DNA of 64,000 nucleotides from Candidatus Gastranaerophilales bacterium. Its GTDB lineage: Bacteria > Cyanobacteriota > Vampirovibrionia > Gastranaerophilales > Gastranaerophilaceae. Location: contig CALVFU010000001.1 in assembly GCA_944326905.1 (NCBI GenBank), positions 152,954 through 216,953 of the forward strand, in the 5' to 3' direction. The translations under genes and the position numbers were made by a program. Within the stretch, counting starts at the first letter, position 1. Each line of letters starts with the position of its first letter. The notes under the pieces were generated by a model. That model saw nothing but the letters and a program-made list of their open reading frames with translations, made no database searches and was not told the origin of the DNA. This document shows positions 34,311 through 42,207 of this stretch, one piece after another.

Positions 34311-34511
34311 TTAGATTAATTTGCTATAGGCTTTAATAAAATTTTCAATACTTCTGTCATAACTTCTTTCCGCCCCAGGAGGGAAAAAACATCCGGGAAT
34401 TTCACCTTTTTCTCTGTGTTCTCTTACACAAATACAGCACATTCCTCGGTTTGCGCATGAGGTGTAAGTACAGGTACATCCTATTTTATTTTCTTCTCGT
34501 CTGCATTCCAT
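34311..34511 (-). CDS. Cys-rich DUF6485-like protein
   Basis: 66 aa from ATG 34511 (GAGG upstream within ATGAGG); the longer frame that starts inside queH is not used. Begins MECRREENKIGCTCTYTSCA with CTC, CANRGMCCIC and PGCFFPP followed by AERSYDRSIENFI. I recall this layout as the small DUF6485 family; its role is unknown. Eight cysteines suggest metal binding. Sits 11 bases after queH, whose Fe-S or Cys chemistry it might serve (inference). Confidence 0.82.
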   Translation of the reverse strand: MECRREENKIGCTCTYTSCANRGMCCICVREHREKGEIPGCFFPPGAERSYDRSIENFIKAYSKLI

Positions 34512-34522
34512 TTTTTTAATCC

Positions 34523-35068
34523 TCATGATAAATGTTTCTTTGCAAATTTGCATCCGCAGTAGTTTTGCCGATATAAGTTTAATTCTTTGGATATTTTATT
34601 TGTCTTTAAAAAGCCGTCTTGCTTTTTAAAATTTATTCCAAGATATTCTAAATTATACAGTTTACCAAGTTCATTTCCAATAGCGGTTATTTTATCATAA
34701 TCCTTATGAGGGCTTATTACGAGCGTTGTTGTAAAAGCCGGGATGCTTTTTTCTAATGCTGTTTTAGCGCTTTTTTTAAGCCTTAGTTCTATACATTTAA
34801 TGCAGCGTGCGCCTTTTTCAGGTTCTTCTTCCAGTCCTTTTATTGTGTTAAGGTACTCATCTGGGCGGTATTCATCAATTAAATAATCAACCCCAAAATG
34901 CCTGCAGAGAATAATTAAAGCAGATTTCCGCTTATTAAATTCTTCTAAAGTATCTATATTATCATTAGAAAAAAGTATAAGCGGATTATGTCCATTTTCT
35001 TTAAGCATTTGTATTGGGTAACCGGCGCATATTGCACAGCAGGCATGAAGTAAAATTGAATATGTCAT
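34523..35068 (-). CDS. queH: Epoxyqueuosine reductase QueH
   Basis: 181 aa. DUF208/QueH pattern: LLHACCAICAGYPIQMLKENG with the Cys10-Cys11 pair, LFSNDNIDTLEEFNKRK, YRPDEYLNTIKGLEEEPEKG, RCIKCIELRLKKSAKTA, FTTTLVISPHKDYDKI, YRQNYCGCKF with the second Cys pair. QueH converts epoxyqueuosine to queuosine in tRNA; it is the non-orthologous replacement of QueG. No other queuosine gene is nearby. Starts three bases after the VKOR-DsbA stop. Confidence 0.95.
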   Translation of the reverse strand: MTYSILLHACCAICAGYPIQMLKENGHNPLILFSNDNIDTLEEFNKRKSALIILCRHFGVDYLIDEYRPDEYLNTIKGLEEEPEKGARCIKCIELRLKKSAKTALEKSIPAFTTTLVISPHKDYDKITAIGNELGKLYNLEYLGINFKKQDGFLKTNKISKELNLYRQNYCGCKFAKKHLS

Positions 35069-35071
35069 ATT

Positions 35072-36259
35072 TTACTTTCTTTTTACAGCGCCGTATTTTA
35101 CAAATATTTCTTCTAAAGTATCATACGCCTTTAGTCCTACATATTTATCTCCGTTTACAAAAATCGTTGGAGTGGCGTTAATCCCAAGTTTTCGACATTT
35201 TTCTATATCTTCTTGAAGTTCTGCTTCTGTTTCATTAGAAATCATGTCATACCAAAATTTGGGATTATCAATATTAAATTTTCTTGCCATTTTGATAATT
35301 TCTTTTGTTTTAAGCTCCTCTGAATCATACAACATAGAAGCTACTCCCCAGTAATGTCCTTGATTTTTAGCGGCAATTGCAATTCTTGAACGCATACATG
35401 CCCCTTTGTGAAATTGAACGGCTATATCTTTGTTACATTCTTTATCAAGCGGGTAATTATAATGTTCTATATAGATATTACTGTAATCTTTGACTGCTTT
35501 ATGGAGCATCATATTTGTAATTCTGCACATTGGACACACAAAATCAGAAATTAAAATAACTTTTACTTTACCATTTTTATCACCGAGTTCATTCCCTGAT
35601 ATACTATAAGGGTTATGTTTATGTTTGGTGAATTTACTTATTTTACGTGCAAACTTGAGGTGCGGTGTAAATACATAAGTAATATCAGTGTATGCTAAGA
35701 AGCCTACGGCGGCTATAAGACATATTGTAAAAAGTATTGTGTATTGCTTAACTCCTGCAATAAAATCTGTAAATGATGTTTTAATACTGTCATAAAATCC
35801 GCCGTTTTTAAAATCTGTAGCTATTAATGAGATTGCTAAATCAAGAAAATAAGTTGCGAGGCAGAGTATACATATTTTTTCAATCTTAAATAAACTTATT
35901 CCTGCAAGAGTCATAGAGATACAAAAAGAAATAAGTCCAAGAACTGAAATATACTTAATTGGGTTCTTGAATACTATAAGCGGGGTTTTTATCTTTGAAT
36001 TAATTTTATCGACAAAAGACATAAATAATACAAATAAATAAAAGAAAATCCCCCACCACGCAAGCGGTATCCCAGCAAATTGCGAGTATGAAGATTTAGC
36101 TACACCATCACAGTCGATATAGCTGTTTATTGAACAAAAACTATAGAGCGCGCTTTCATCAAAATTTGCTCTAAAATAAATAATTGCAAGTTCAATACTC
36201 AATCCTAAGCCAATTAATGCAATAATTCTTATAAGCCACATTCTTTTTGTAATATTCAT
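35072..36259 (-). CDS. VKOR-DsbA fusion disulfide oxidoreductase
   Basis: 395 aa. N-terminal vitamin K epoxide reductase domain with several membrane helices: loop cysteines Cys42 and Cys50 (CSINSYIDCDGV), active CILC (130-133). After a further helix (175-192) comes a DsbA/thioredoxin-like domain with VCPMC (242-245) and cis-Pro region GINATPTIFVNGDKYVG. Such fusions re-oxidise their own DsbA domain with quinone and form disulfides outside the cytoplasm; they are common in Cyanobacteriota and relatives. First gene of VKOR-queH-DUF6485-rfbA. Confidence 0.93.
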   Translation of the reverse strand: MNITKRMWLIRIIALIGLGLSIELAIIYFRANFDESALYSFCSINSYIDCDGVAKSSYSQFAGIPLAWWGIFFYLFVLFMSFVDKINSKIKTPLIVFKNPIKYISVLGLISFCISMTLAGISLFKIEKICILCLATYFLDLAISLIATDFKNGGFYDSIKTSFTDFIAGVKQYTILFTICLIAAVGFLAYTDITYVFTPHLKFARKISKFTKHKHNPYSISGNELGDKNGKVKVILISDFVCPMCRITNMMLHKAVKDYSNIYIEHYNYPLDKECNKDIAVQFHKGACMRSRIAIAAKNQGHYWGVASMLYDSEELKTKEIIKMARKFNIDNPKFWYDMISNETEAELQEDIEKCRKLGINATPTIFVNGDKYVGLKAYDTLEEIFVKYGAVKRK

Positions 36260-36369
36260 AATTTATATACCTTACTAACTCTCAATAAGAAAATTATATT
36301 CGATAATCAGGCTATTGCAAGGTCAAAAATAATTAGTCATTTAGTATATATATCAGGGTAATTGAATAT

Positions 36370-37134
36370 TTATGAGTTTAAAGGAATAGAAAATCTAAAT
36401 GTGGCTCCATGATTTTTTATAGATTCAACGTATATATTCCCTCCATGGGCCTCAACAATTGACTTGCATAATGATAATCCGACTCCGCATCCGTATTTCC
36501 TTTTTGTAACGTCACTGTTTCCTTGTGCAAAAAAATTAAAAATAATTTCTTTATCCTCGTCATTAATACCATCACCGTTGTCTGTTATTTCAAAAATAAA
36601 ATCTTTATCACTGTATGTTATTATTCGAATTTCACCCCCGTCATTACTAAATTTTACGGCATTACTTATCAGATTATAAATAACCTGTTTAAAGCGGGTT
36701 TCGTCAGCAAAGATATTGATTTCGCTTAGTGTGTAGTTTAAATTTATGCCATGAAAGCCGCTTATTATATTATAAATAACCTCTCTTGTACTAAAGTTTG
36801 TTTTTACAAGTTCAAGAGGTTTGTACTGAGAACGGGTTACATCTAGTAAATCTTGAATAAGTGCAAGCAGATGCTTTGAGGAGTGTGAAATATTATTAAG
36901 GCATCTATAATCATCTGCATTCTTACTTCTGCTCTTTAAAATATCTGCAAAACCGATTATAGAATTGAGCGGTGTTTTAAATTCGTGAGATAATTTAAGT
37001 AATACAATTCTTAAAGTGTCCTGCTTCTCTTCCTCTTCTAAATATTTATTAACATATTTGATTGTTTCTTTCTTAGTTCGGGTAATGAGTTCAATGAGCT
37101 CTTTTTTACTCATACGTTCCAAATTATTATTCAT
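36370..37134 (-). CDS. Sensor histidine kinase, soluble
   Basis: 254 aa. N-terminal 40 residues form a charged helix, then the DHp box VLLKLSHEFKTPLNSIIGFA (phospho-acceptor His50) and HATPase domain with N box FKQVIYNLISNAVKFS, G1 DNGDGI, F-box FNFFAQGNSDVTK and G2 GCGVGLSLCKSIVEAHGG. No membrane segment or PAS domain, so the input is cytosolic or comes from a partner. No response regulator gene is adjacent: an orphan kinase. 54 bases after the stop of the unknown gene at 37189. Confidence 0.93.
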   Translation of the reverse strand: MNNNLERMSKKELIELITRTKKETIKYVNKYLEEEEKQDTLRIVLLKLSHEFKTPLNSIIGFADILKSRSKNADDYRCLNNISHSSKHLLALIQDLLDVTRSQYKPLELVKTNFSTREVIYNIISGFHGINLNYTLSEINIFADETRFKQVIYNLISNAVKFSNDGGEIRIITYSDKDFIFEITDNGDGINDEDKEIIFNFFAQGNSDVTKRKYGCGVGLSLCKSIVEAHGGNIYVESIKNHGATFRFSIPLNS

Positions 37135-37188
37135 AGCCGTATATTACAACGGTCAATAAAAAATAATTATTACCCTATCGGCTGATTG

Positions 37189-37599
37189 TTACTCAAGCGT
37201 AAATGCTCTGCGTACATTTGTACGGCATAAATCCCAAATATTTCCTTTCGTTTCAGAAATCATTTCTTTTAATAGAGCTTGTTCTTCAGCATCGTTTGAA
37301 TTTCTAAAATCACGTCTAAGAGTACTTAATTCTCGTCTTTCATTGTGAATTTCCTCCTGGCAGAGTTTAATTTCTTCTTTTATTGGTTCATTATGTGCTT
37401 TTACATAGTTGAGCCAAGCTCGTAACGGGCTGATTTTTTCCTGTTTCATTAGTATCATAAGACGTTTTTTATCAGCTTCTGAACCGTTAAGCATAATATC
37501 ACCGATATTTAACGAGGAAAAATCAAATCCTTGTGCTTTTACAGGCGTATCAGGTTTTTTATCATATGTTTTTATTTCTGAATTTACTCGTGTGCCCAT
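37189..37599 (-). CDS. Hypothetical protein, 136 aa
   Basis: ATG 37599 with AGAG about eight bases upstream. Begins MGTRVNSEIKTYDKKPD; SLNIGDIMLNGSEADKKRLM then a long basic helix (KLCQEEIHNERRELSTLRRD, EEQALLKEMISETKGNIWDL). No signal peptide or membrane segment. Family not recognised. Same strand as the histidine kinase gene 54 bases downstream, so possibly one transcript. Confidence 0.78.
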   Translation of the reverse strand: MGTRVNSEIKTYDKKPDTPVKAQGFDFSSLNIGDIMLNGSEADKKRLMILMKQEKISPLRAWLNYVKAHNEPIKEEIKLCQEEIHNERRELSTLRRDFRNSNDAEEQALLKEMISETKGNIWDLCRTNVRRAFTLE

Positions 37600-37720
37600 A
37601 GTAATCTCTTAAAGTTTCTCCTTAATTATATAAAGTATATAAATATATAAAAATTGACTTTTTATTATTAAAAATAACGGTCATGTAGTTAAAAATCTTA
37701 TTATACTTAAGTTCTAGGAA

Positions 37721-37775
37721 TGTAAACATTTGTAACAAAAATGTTATTCTAAAATAGTACTGTGGAATATTAATA
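37721..37775 (+). promoter_or_regulatory. Flagellin-like upstream region driving a candidate small RNA
   Basis: TGTAA at 37721 and 37731 (period 10; the 17 bases 37720-37736 equal those before the first flagellin), then TGTTA at 37742 and GGAATAT at 37764. The TGTTA-to-GGAATAT distance is 22, exactly as before both flagellin genes. Confidence 0.55.
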
Positions 37776-37857
37776 GTATCAATCTCTTTTCTTTATTTTC
37801 TCCTCCACTCCTTTATCACGACGAGAGTTATTGCCGTTCCTACAACGGCTTTTTTAT
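37776..37857 (+). ncRNA. Candidate small regulatory RNA
   Basis: No open frame, yet an upstream region like that of the flagellins precedes it and a good terminator ends it (GCCGTT-cctac-AACGGC plus seven T, 37833-37856). About 80 nt. The first half is CU-rich (37783-37813) and contains TTCTCCTCCACTCC, complementary to Shine-Dalgarno sequences; CTCTT near the 5' end can pair with GAGAG at 37823-37827, leaving the CU-rich part in a loop. Layout recalls the cyanobacterial sRNA Yfr1 (CU-rich single strand before a terminator). Function and exact 5' end are inferred. Confidence 0.5.
37833..37857 (+). terminator. Rho-independent terminator with no coding gene in front
   Basis: GCCGTT/AACGGC stem, five-base loop, T-run. 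Nothing on the plus strand upstream for several kb is coding, which points to the candidate sRNA. Confidence 0.8.
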
Positions 37858-37873
37858 TATGTATTATTTATTG

Positions 37874-39613
37874 TTAGCGGGAAGAGCGGAGGTTTTTACA
37901 TCCTGCATCTTCATAATCAATAAATCCGTCGTAATTATTATCAATCCCGTCACTGCAAGAGCCGATGGAATCTTCACCCTCGGCACGCGGAATATACATC
38001 AGCCACCAATTATCTATTTTCTTCCATAAATATTCGAAAAACTCCCGATATCCTGCTGCTATTTTGGTATCTTTAATTATAAGAACATTTTCATCATTAA
38101 GATTTTGTCCGCTTTTTGAAAAATTCATAGAACCTACTATGGTTATTTCATCATCTATTATAATAGTCTTAGCATGGAGTTTTCCTGCATAATTTTCTGC
38201 CTTTACTTCTATCCCTGCAGTACGTAAGTTTTTTATTTGTGAATATTTAGAACGTGCATTTAATGAATCAAGTATAATTTTTACATCTACATTTCTCTTA
38301 TGTGCAAGAATGAGTTCATCGGCAAGCCATTTATCTGTTATTAAAAATGCCGGTATGTAAATATATTTTTTTGCATCTCTAATCAATGGTAGTATTTTAC
38401 TCTGAGTAATTTTGTCCTGCGGAGAAAAATAAACTGATATTGTACTGTTACCAACTCTTATATTGGAATGGTTTGATAATTTATTTTTTTGCGTATGAAA
38501 TTTGTTATTGAACATTTGTTCAAATTCGGATTTGTATATTGCCGCAATATCCGAAGAATTAATTACAATAACTGTATTGGAGTTATACCCGGACATATCT
38601 GAAGAACTTAAGTTCGCTGAGCCCGTAAAAACTGTTTTATCATCAAAAATAAAAAACTTATTGTGCATAATTATATTATTATAAGTGTTTTTAATGAATT
38701 GTTGAGAATTATAATCACTCACACTATAAGGAATAATCTTTACTAATTCTTTTGTATCTTCATATATAGATTCTCCTTTTTTATCAAGGTCATATACTAA
38801 ACGTATTTTAACCCCGCGCGCAATTGCATTCTTTAGTGCGGTCTCTATTTGCGGAATACTTCTATAGCCGTACACAGCTATGTCAAGAGTCGATTTAGTA
38901 TCGTTTATCCTGCTGAGAAGCTCTTTACATACGGATGTTTCACAATTTTTGTCCGGCTTTAATTTGGTTGTAAAATCTGTGTAAAATATTTTTATATTTC
39001 CACTACCTAAAACTGTATTGTCAAAACATTCAGTCTTATTATCTTTTATTGCGGCAGAGAAACAAAGTTTACAGTAATTTGCTTTTGATGGGAGTTCTTC
39101 TTCTTTAAATAATCTATAATTGTCAGACTTTAATGAATATTTACAGCTATATTTATGTACTCTGTAGTTGTGCATATTTACAACATAAAAAGTGTTAGCT
39201 TTTATATACTTTATGATTTCGTCATATTTTTCTGTGTTAGTTAAATAATTGTAGCCGGAGCTGTTGAAAAGTTCTTCGTAGGATTTATTATTGATAAACA
39301 GTTTCGATTTTTTGAAGCGAGCTTTTTTATTAAAAAATAAATCCTCTGTATAGTTTTTTGCTAATTCTTTGAATATAAATTCTTCTTCCTTAGATAATTT
39401 ATCATTAGGATTAGCCTGAACTTTTATATCTTTCAAAAAGACTTCTTCTGAGGTGTCTATTGTACCGTTATGATTAAAATCAATAATTAAATCCGAGGGT
39501 GTTTTTATTTCCATAATATTATAGGCGGTCTCACTATAATAAATAGAAAATAGCATTATACAAAATAATGTTATTAATAATAAATAGAATAATTTTTTCA
39601 TAATCAGCAACAT
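37874..39613 (-). CDS. Exported phospholipase D-superfamily protein with calcium-binding-like loops
   Basis: 579 aa. Start ATG 39613 or ATG 39601 (MKKLFYLLLITLFCIMLFS); neither has a good ribosome site. Signal peptide or anchor at residues 5-25. An EF-hand/dockerin-like loop DFNHNGTIDTSEE follows (46-58), then a Cys-containing region, and two HKD motifs: MHNKFFIFDDKTVFTGS (His317) and LHAKTIIIDDEITIVGS (His480), which together form a PLD active site cleaving phosphodiesters. The C-terminus has CSDGIDNNYDGFIDYEDAGC, a Cys-closed DxDxDG-type calcium loop typical of secreted proteins. Substrate (lipid or nucleic acid) unknown. Extracellular location is inferred. Confidence 0.88.
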   Translation of the reverse strand: MLLIMKKLFYLLLITLFCIMLFSIYYSETAYNIMEIKTPSDLIIDFNHNGTIDTSEEVFLKDIKVQANPNDKLSKEEEFIFKELAKNYTEDLFFNKKARFKKSKLFINNKSYEELFNSSGYNYLTNTEKYDEIIKYIKANTFYVVNMHNYRVHKYSCKYSLKSDNYRLFKEEELPSKANYCKLCFSAAIKDNKTECFDNTVLGSGNIKIFYTDFTTKLKPDKNCETSVCKELLSRINDTKSTLDIAVYGYRSIPQIETALKNAIARGVKIRLVYDLDKKGESIYEDTKELVKIIPYSVSDYNSQQFIKNTYNNIIMHNKFFIFDDKTVFTGSANLSSSDMSGYNSNTVIVINSSDIAAIYKSEFEQMFNNKFHTQKNKLSNHSNIRVGNSTISVYFSPQDKITQSKILPLIRDAKKYIYIPAFLITDKWLADELILAHKRNVDVKIILDSLNARSKYSQIKNLRTAGIEVKAENYAGKLHAKTIIIDDEITIVGSMNFSKSGQNLNDENVLIIKDTKIAAGYREFFEYLWKKIDNWWLMYIPRAEGEDSIGSCSDGIDNNYDGFIDYEDAGCKNLRSSR

Positions 39614-39702
39614 TTTAGCATAAAATACTTATAAAGAGTTTAGGCACTGTTCATTATATGTGAAGCATAACACAAAAATTATTTTGAAAGATGCTGTAAT
39701 AA

Positions 39703-40020
39703 TTAATTTGAGAGTAATTTTAATCCAGTTATTCCAAATATTATAAATCCGATACAGGCAAGTCTCATAGCTGTAGCCGGCTCTTTAAATAAAATAATTC
39801 CTAAAATAACTGTTCCTAAAGTGCCAATTCCAGTCCATACAGCATAAGCAGTGCCAAGCGGCAGATGTTTAAGTGCAAGCGCGAGGAAATAAAAACTTGC
39901 AATCATACAAATAATTGTAATAATCGAAATAATCGGACGAGAAAAACCGTGCGAGAACTTCAGTCCTATTGCCCAGCTTATTTCAAATATTCCTGCAATT
40001 AACAAATGTATCCACTCCAT
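39703..40020 (-). CDS. gdx: Guanidinium exporter (SMR family, Gdx/SugE type)
   Basis: 105 aa, four membrane helices, ATG after AAAGGAG. EWIHLLIAGIFEISWAIGLK with the essential TM1 Glu13, then GFSRP, LPLGTAYAVWTGIGTLGTV and FKEPATAMRL match the Gdx/SugE branch rather than EmrE. It should exchange guanidinium for protons. The guanidine-I riboswitch directly upstream confirms the substrate. Confidence 0.95.
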   Translation of the reverse strand: MEWIHLLIAGIFEISWAIGLKFSHGFSRPIISIITIICMIASFYFLALALKHLPLGTAYAVWTGIGTLGTVILGIILFKEPATAMRLACIGFIIFGITGLKLLSN

Positions 40021-40045
40021 TATTAAATTCTCCTTTCAATTATTC

Positions 40046-40165
40046 AGCCCGGGAGATACTTAAGTATCTCCCGGGCTTTTATCCCTCCGTGTCCGTAAAT
40101 TATTTACGGTGATTCTCTCGGTCCTGTCCGGGGATTTCCGCGGAACCCTAGAAATCTTTTTTACT
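40046..40165 (-). promoter_or_regulatory. Guanidine-I (ykkC) riboswitch
   Basis: On the minus strand in order: CTAGGGTTCCGCGG, GGACAGGACCGAGAG, a P2-type hairpin (CCGTAAATAATTTACGG), ACACGGAGGGATAAAAG and CCCGGGAGA, the conserved blocks of the guanidine-I aptamer. A 14-bp palindromic hairpin (40046-40077) overlaps the last block. After it the minus strand reads TGAATAATTGAAAGGAG with no U-tract, so the switch may not be a simple terminator. Confidence 0.92.
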
Positions 40166-40210
40166 AATTACATGCTATCATATCATAATTAGAGTTTACC
40201 TGTAAAACGT

Positions 40211-40849
40211 TTAAATGTTTTTTCCTAATTCATAGGCTTGCTTAGGGTAATTTGTTCTGTTTATTTCTCCTGCCTCCCAAACTCCGGGGGCAATAATTTG
40301 CCCGGCATCACTCCAGCCTAAATACGAAATTAATCTTTCATAATGTTTAGTAATAGGCTCAGCTTCTATTGGGGCGGTATCAGCGTAGGTCATTAGTAAA
40401 ACTGCTTTTTTAGGTTTATGTATTTGTCCGTTTATCGCATAAAATCTGTCTATAACTGCTTTTAATTGTGCCGAAATTCCAAAATAGTACATTGGAGTTG
40501 CTAAAACAACAGCATCAGCATCAATGATATTTTTACGTACAAACTCAAAATCATCTTTGAATATGCATTCACCGTTCATTCTGCATTTATTGCATGCAAT
40601 ACATGGGTGGATATTTTTTTGTGCAGCATCAAATCTTACTATAGAGTGACCAGTCTCTTGAGCTCCTTTAATAAAATTATCCGCAAGAGTATTTGAGTTT
40701 CCGTTTACTCGCGGACTCCCTGTTAGAACTAATATTTTCATATTCTGCCTATCTCCTTTTGTGTTATTTAGTGCTGCTGCCCCTGCCAGACCTGCTGCAG
40801 CAGCACTTGTAGTAATTATTAAAGTTTTTATAAAATTTCTTCTATCCAT
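40211..40849 (-). CDS. Flavodoxin-fold NAD(P)H-dependent oxidoreductase with Tat signal
   Basis: 212 aa. N-terminus MDRRNFIKTLIITTSAAAAG is a twin-arginine signal with hydrophobic core and Ala-rich cleavage region. From residue 37 (MKILVLTGSPRVNGNSNTLA) it is a complete flavodoxin-like FMN-binding domain: SPR-x-NGNS phosphate loop, CIACNKC with NGECIFKDDF, LATPMYYFGISAQLKAVIDR. This is the iron-sulfur-flavoprotein/NADPH-FMN reductase pattern. An internal ATG at 40741 with AAGGAG upstream could give a cytosolic form; the first ATG (40849) has a weak site. Alone on its strand. Confidence 0.88.
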   Translation of the reverse strand: MDRRNFIKTLIITTSAAAAGLAGAAALNNTKGDRQNMKILVLTGSPRVNGNSNTLADNFIKGAQETGHSIVRFDAAQKNIHPCIACNKCRMNGECIFKDDFEFVRKNIIDADAVVLATPMYYFGISAQLKAVIDRFYAINGQIHKPKKAVLLMTYADTAPIEAEPITKHYERLISYLGWSDAGQIIAPGVWEAGEINRTNYPKQAYELGKNI

Positions 40850-40886
40850 ATCTTAAATGTATCACATTAGAGCAGCTCTAAGTCAA

Positions 40887-40921
40887 TAAAAAACGAGAAG
40901 AAATTTTCTTCCCGTTTTTTT
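40887..40921 (-). terminator. Terminator of the rpl operon
   Basis: On the minus strand ACGGGAAGAAA pairs with TTTCTTCTCGT (one G-U) and T6 follows. Partly symmetrical, so it may work both ways. Confidence 0.85.
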
Positions 40922-40943
40922 ACTATTATATGAAACTATGTAT

Positions 40944-41669
40944 TTAGCCAAGGAGTTCCTTAACTTCATTAGCCAAATTTTTAGTATCAAGTTTGAGCCC
41001 AGGTCCCATTGTAGTTGTAAGATACGCTGACTTAACGTAAGTGCCTTTAGCAGACGCCGGTTTTGCTCTTAAAACTGCATCTGCGAGGGTTGCAAAGTTC
41101 TTAACCAGGTCTTCTTGTGAGAATTGAATTTTGCCGATAGGGCAGTGTATCATACCCTGTTTGTCTGCACGGAACTCAACTTTACCAGCTTTAGCATCTT
41201 TAACTGCTTTTGCTATATCAAGAGTAACTGTTCCTGTCTTAGGGTTTGGCATTAAGCCTTTAGGACCAAGAATTTTACCCAGTTTACCAAGCATACCCAT
41301 ACAATCAGGTGTTGCAATAAGAGTATCAAACTCAAACCAACCGCTGCTGATTTTATCAATGATATCTTCAGTTCCTGCAAATTCAGCACCGGCGTCTTTC
41401 GCTTCAGTAACCTTAGCACCTTTCGCGATAACACAGACGCGGACTTCTTTACCAAGTCCTGCTGGCAGTACAACAGTTGAACGTACCTGCTGGTCAGCGT
41501 GTTTAACTTCAATACCTAATCTCATATGGCATTCAACTGTTTCATTGAATTTAGAGAGTTCTTTTGATATTTCTTGTAATTTGGCTATGGCTTGGGTTGA
41601 TGTTGTTGGTTGTTCAAAACCCTCTAACATTTCCATAACCTTTTTTTGTTTTTTAGTTATTTTTGACAT
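40944..41669 (-). CDS. rplA: 50S ribosomal protein L1
   Basis: 241 aa, ATG after AAAGGAAA. L1 motifs: [51 protein letters not shown] and [14 protein letters not shown]. The N-terminal 30 residues are typical in length. Binds 23S rRNA at the L1 stalk. Last gene of rpmG-tRNA-secE-nusG-rplK-rplA; rplJ and rplL, which usually follow, are missing. A hairpin like that before rplK precedes it. Confidence 0.98.
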   Translation of the reverse strand: MSKITKKQKKVMEMLEGFEQPTTSTQAIAKLQEISKELSKFNETVECHMRLGIEVKHADQQVRSTVVLPAGLGKEVRVCVIAKGAKVTEAKDAGAEFAGTEDIIDKISSGWFEFDTLIATPDCMGMLGKLGKILGPKGLMPNPKTGTVTLDIAKAVKDAKAGKVEFRADKQGMIHCPIGKIQFSQEDLVKNFATLADAVLRAKPASAKGTYVKSAYLTTTMGPGLKLDTKNLANEVKELLG

Positions 41670-41683
41670 TTTTAATTTCCTTT

Positions 41684-41714
41684 CATGGTATTAACGGACA
41701 AAAGTCCTTCCATA
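41684..41714 (-). promoter_or_regulatory. Conserved hairpin in the rplA leader
   Basis: Minus strand: TATGG-AA-GGAC-TTTT-GTCC-GTTAATA-CCATG, directly before GAAAGGA. Same two-stem architecture as the rplK leader hairpin, with different pairs. Confidence 0.6.
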
Positions 41715-41720
41715 TTTTAC

Positions 41721-42152
41721 TTACGCTTCTTCTTTAACTGTAACGCCCATTGCTCTGCAAGACCCTTTAATCATATTAACGGCTGCTTCCATAGATGTAG
41801 CGTTCAAATCGTTCATTTTGATTTTTGCGATTTCTTCCAGTTGAGCGCGGGTAATTTCACCGACTTTTTGTTTGTTAGGCGCTGCGGAACCTTTTGTAAG
41901 GTTTATTGCCTTTTTAATTAAAACAGGTGCCGGCGGTGATTTTGTAACAAAAGTGAAACTTCTGTCTTCATAAACATCAATAACAACAGGAATAACATAT
42001 CCTGCCTGGGACTCTGTTCTGGCATTGAACTGTTTGCAGAAATCCATGATATTTACACCGTGCTGACCCAGTGCCGGACCTACCGGGGGGGATGGGTTAG
42101 CTTTTCCTGCTTCGATTTGCAGTTTGATTTTTCCTACTACTTTTTTTGCCAT
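41721..42152 (-). CDS. rplK: 50S ribosomal protein L11
   Basis: 143 aa from ATG 42152 (AAAGGAG seven bases upstream); a longer frame exists but adds 15 non-conserved residues spanning the leader hairpin. L11 motifs: [65 protein letters not shown] and GSCRAMGV. Forms the GTPase-associated stalk base. Confidence 0.98.
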   Translation of the reverse strand: MAKKVVGKIKLQIEAGKANPSPPVGPALGQHGVNIMDFCKQFNARTESQAGYVIPVVIDVYEDRSFTFVTKSPPAPVLIKKAINLTKGSAAPNKQKVGEITRAQLEEIAKIKMNDLNATSMEAAVNMIKGSCRAMGVTVKEEA

Positions 42153-42166
42153 TTTATTTCTCCTTT

Positions 42167-42198
42167 CGTGGTACGAACGGGGGGCAACCCCTTCCACG
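42167..42198 (-). promoter_or_regulatory. Conserved hairpin in the rplK leader
   Basis: Minus strand: CGTGG-AA-GGGG-TTGCC-CCCC-GTTCGTA-CCACG, directly before GAAAGGAG. Outer and inner stems covary with those before rplA while AA and GTTnnTA are kept. Confidence 0.6.
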
Positions 42199-42207
42199 TA
42201 CTATTCA

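Noticed and set aside
37174..37184. GCCGATAG before the histidine kinase as a sigma-28 site
   Set aside because: No -35 match at 11-base spacing.
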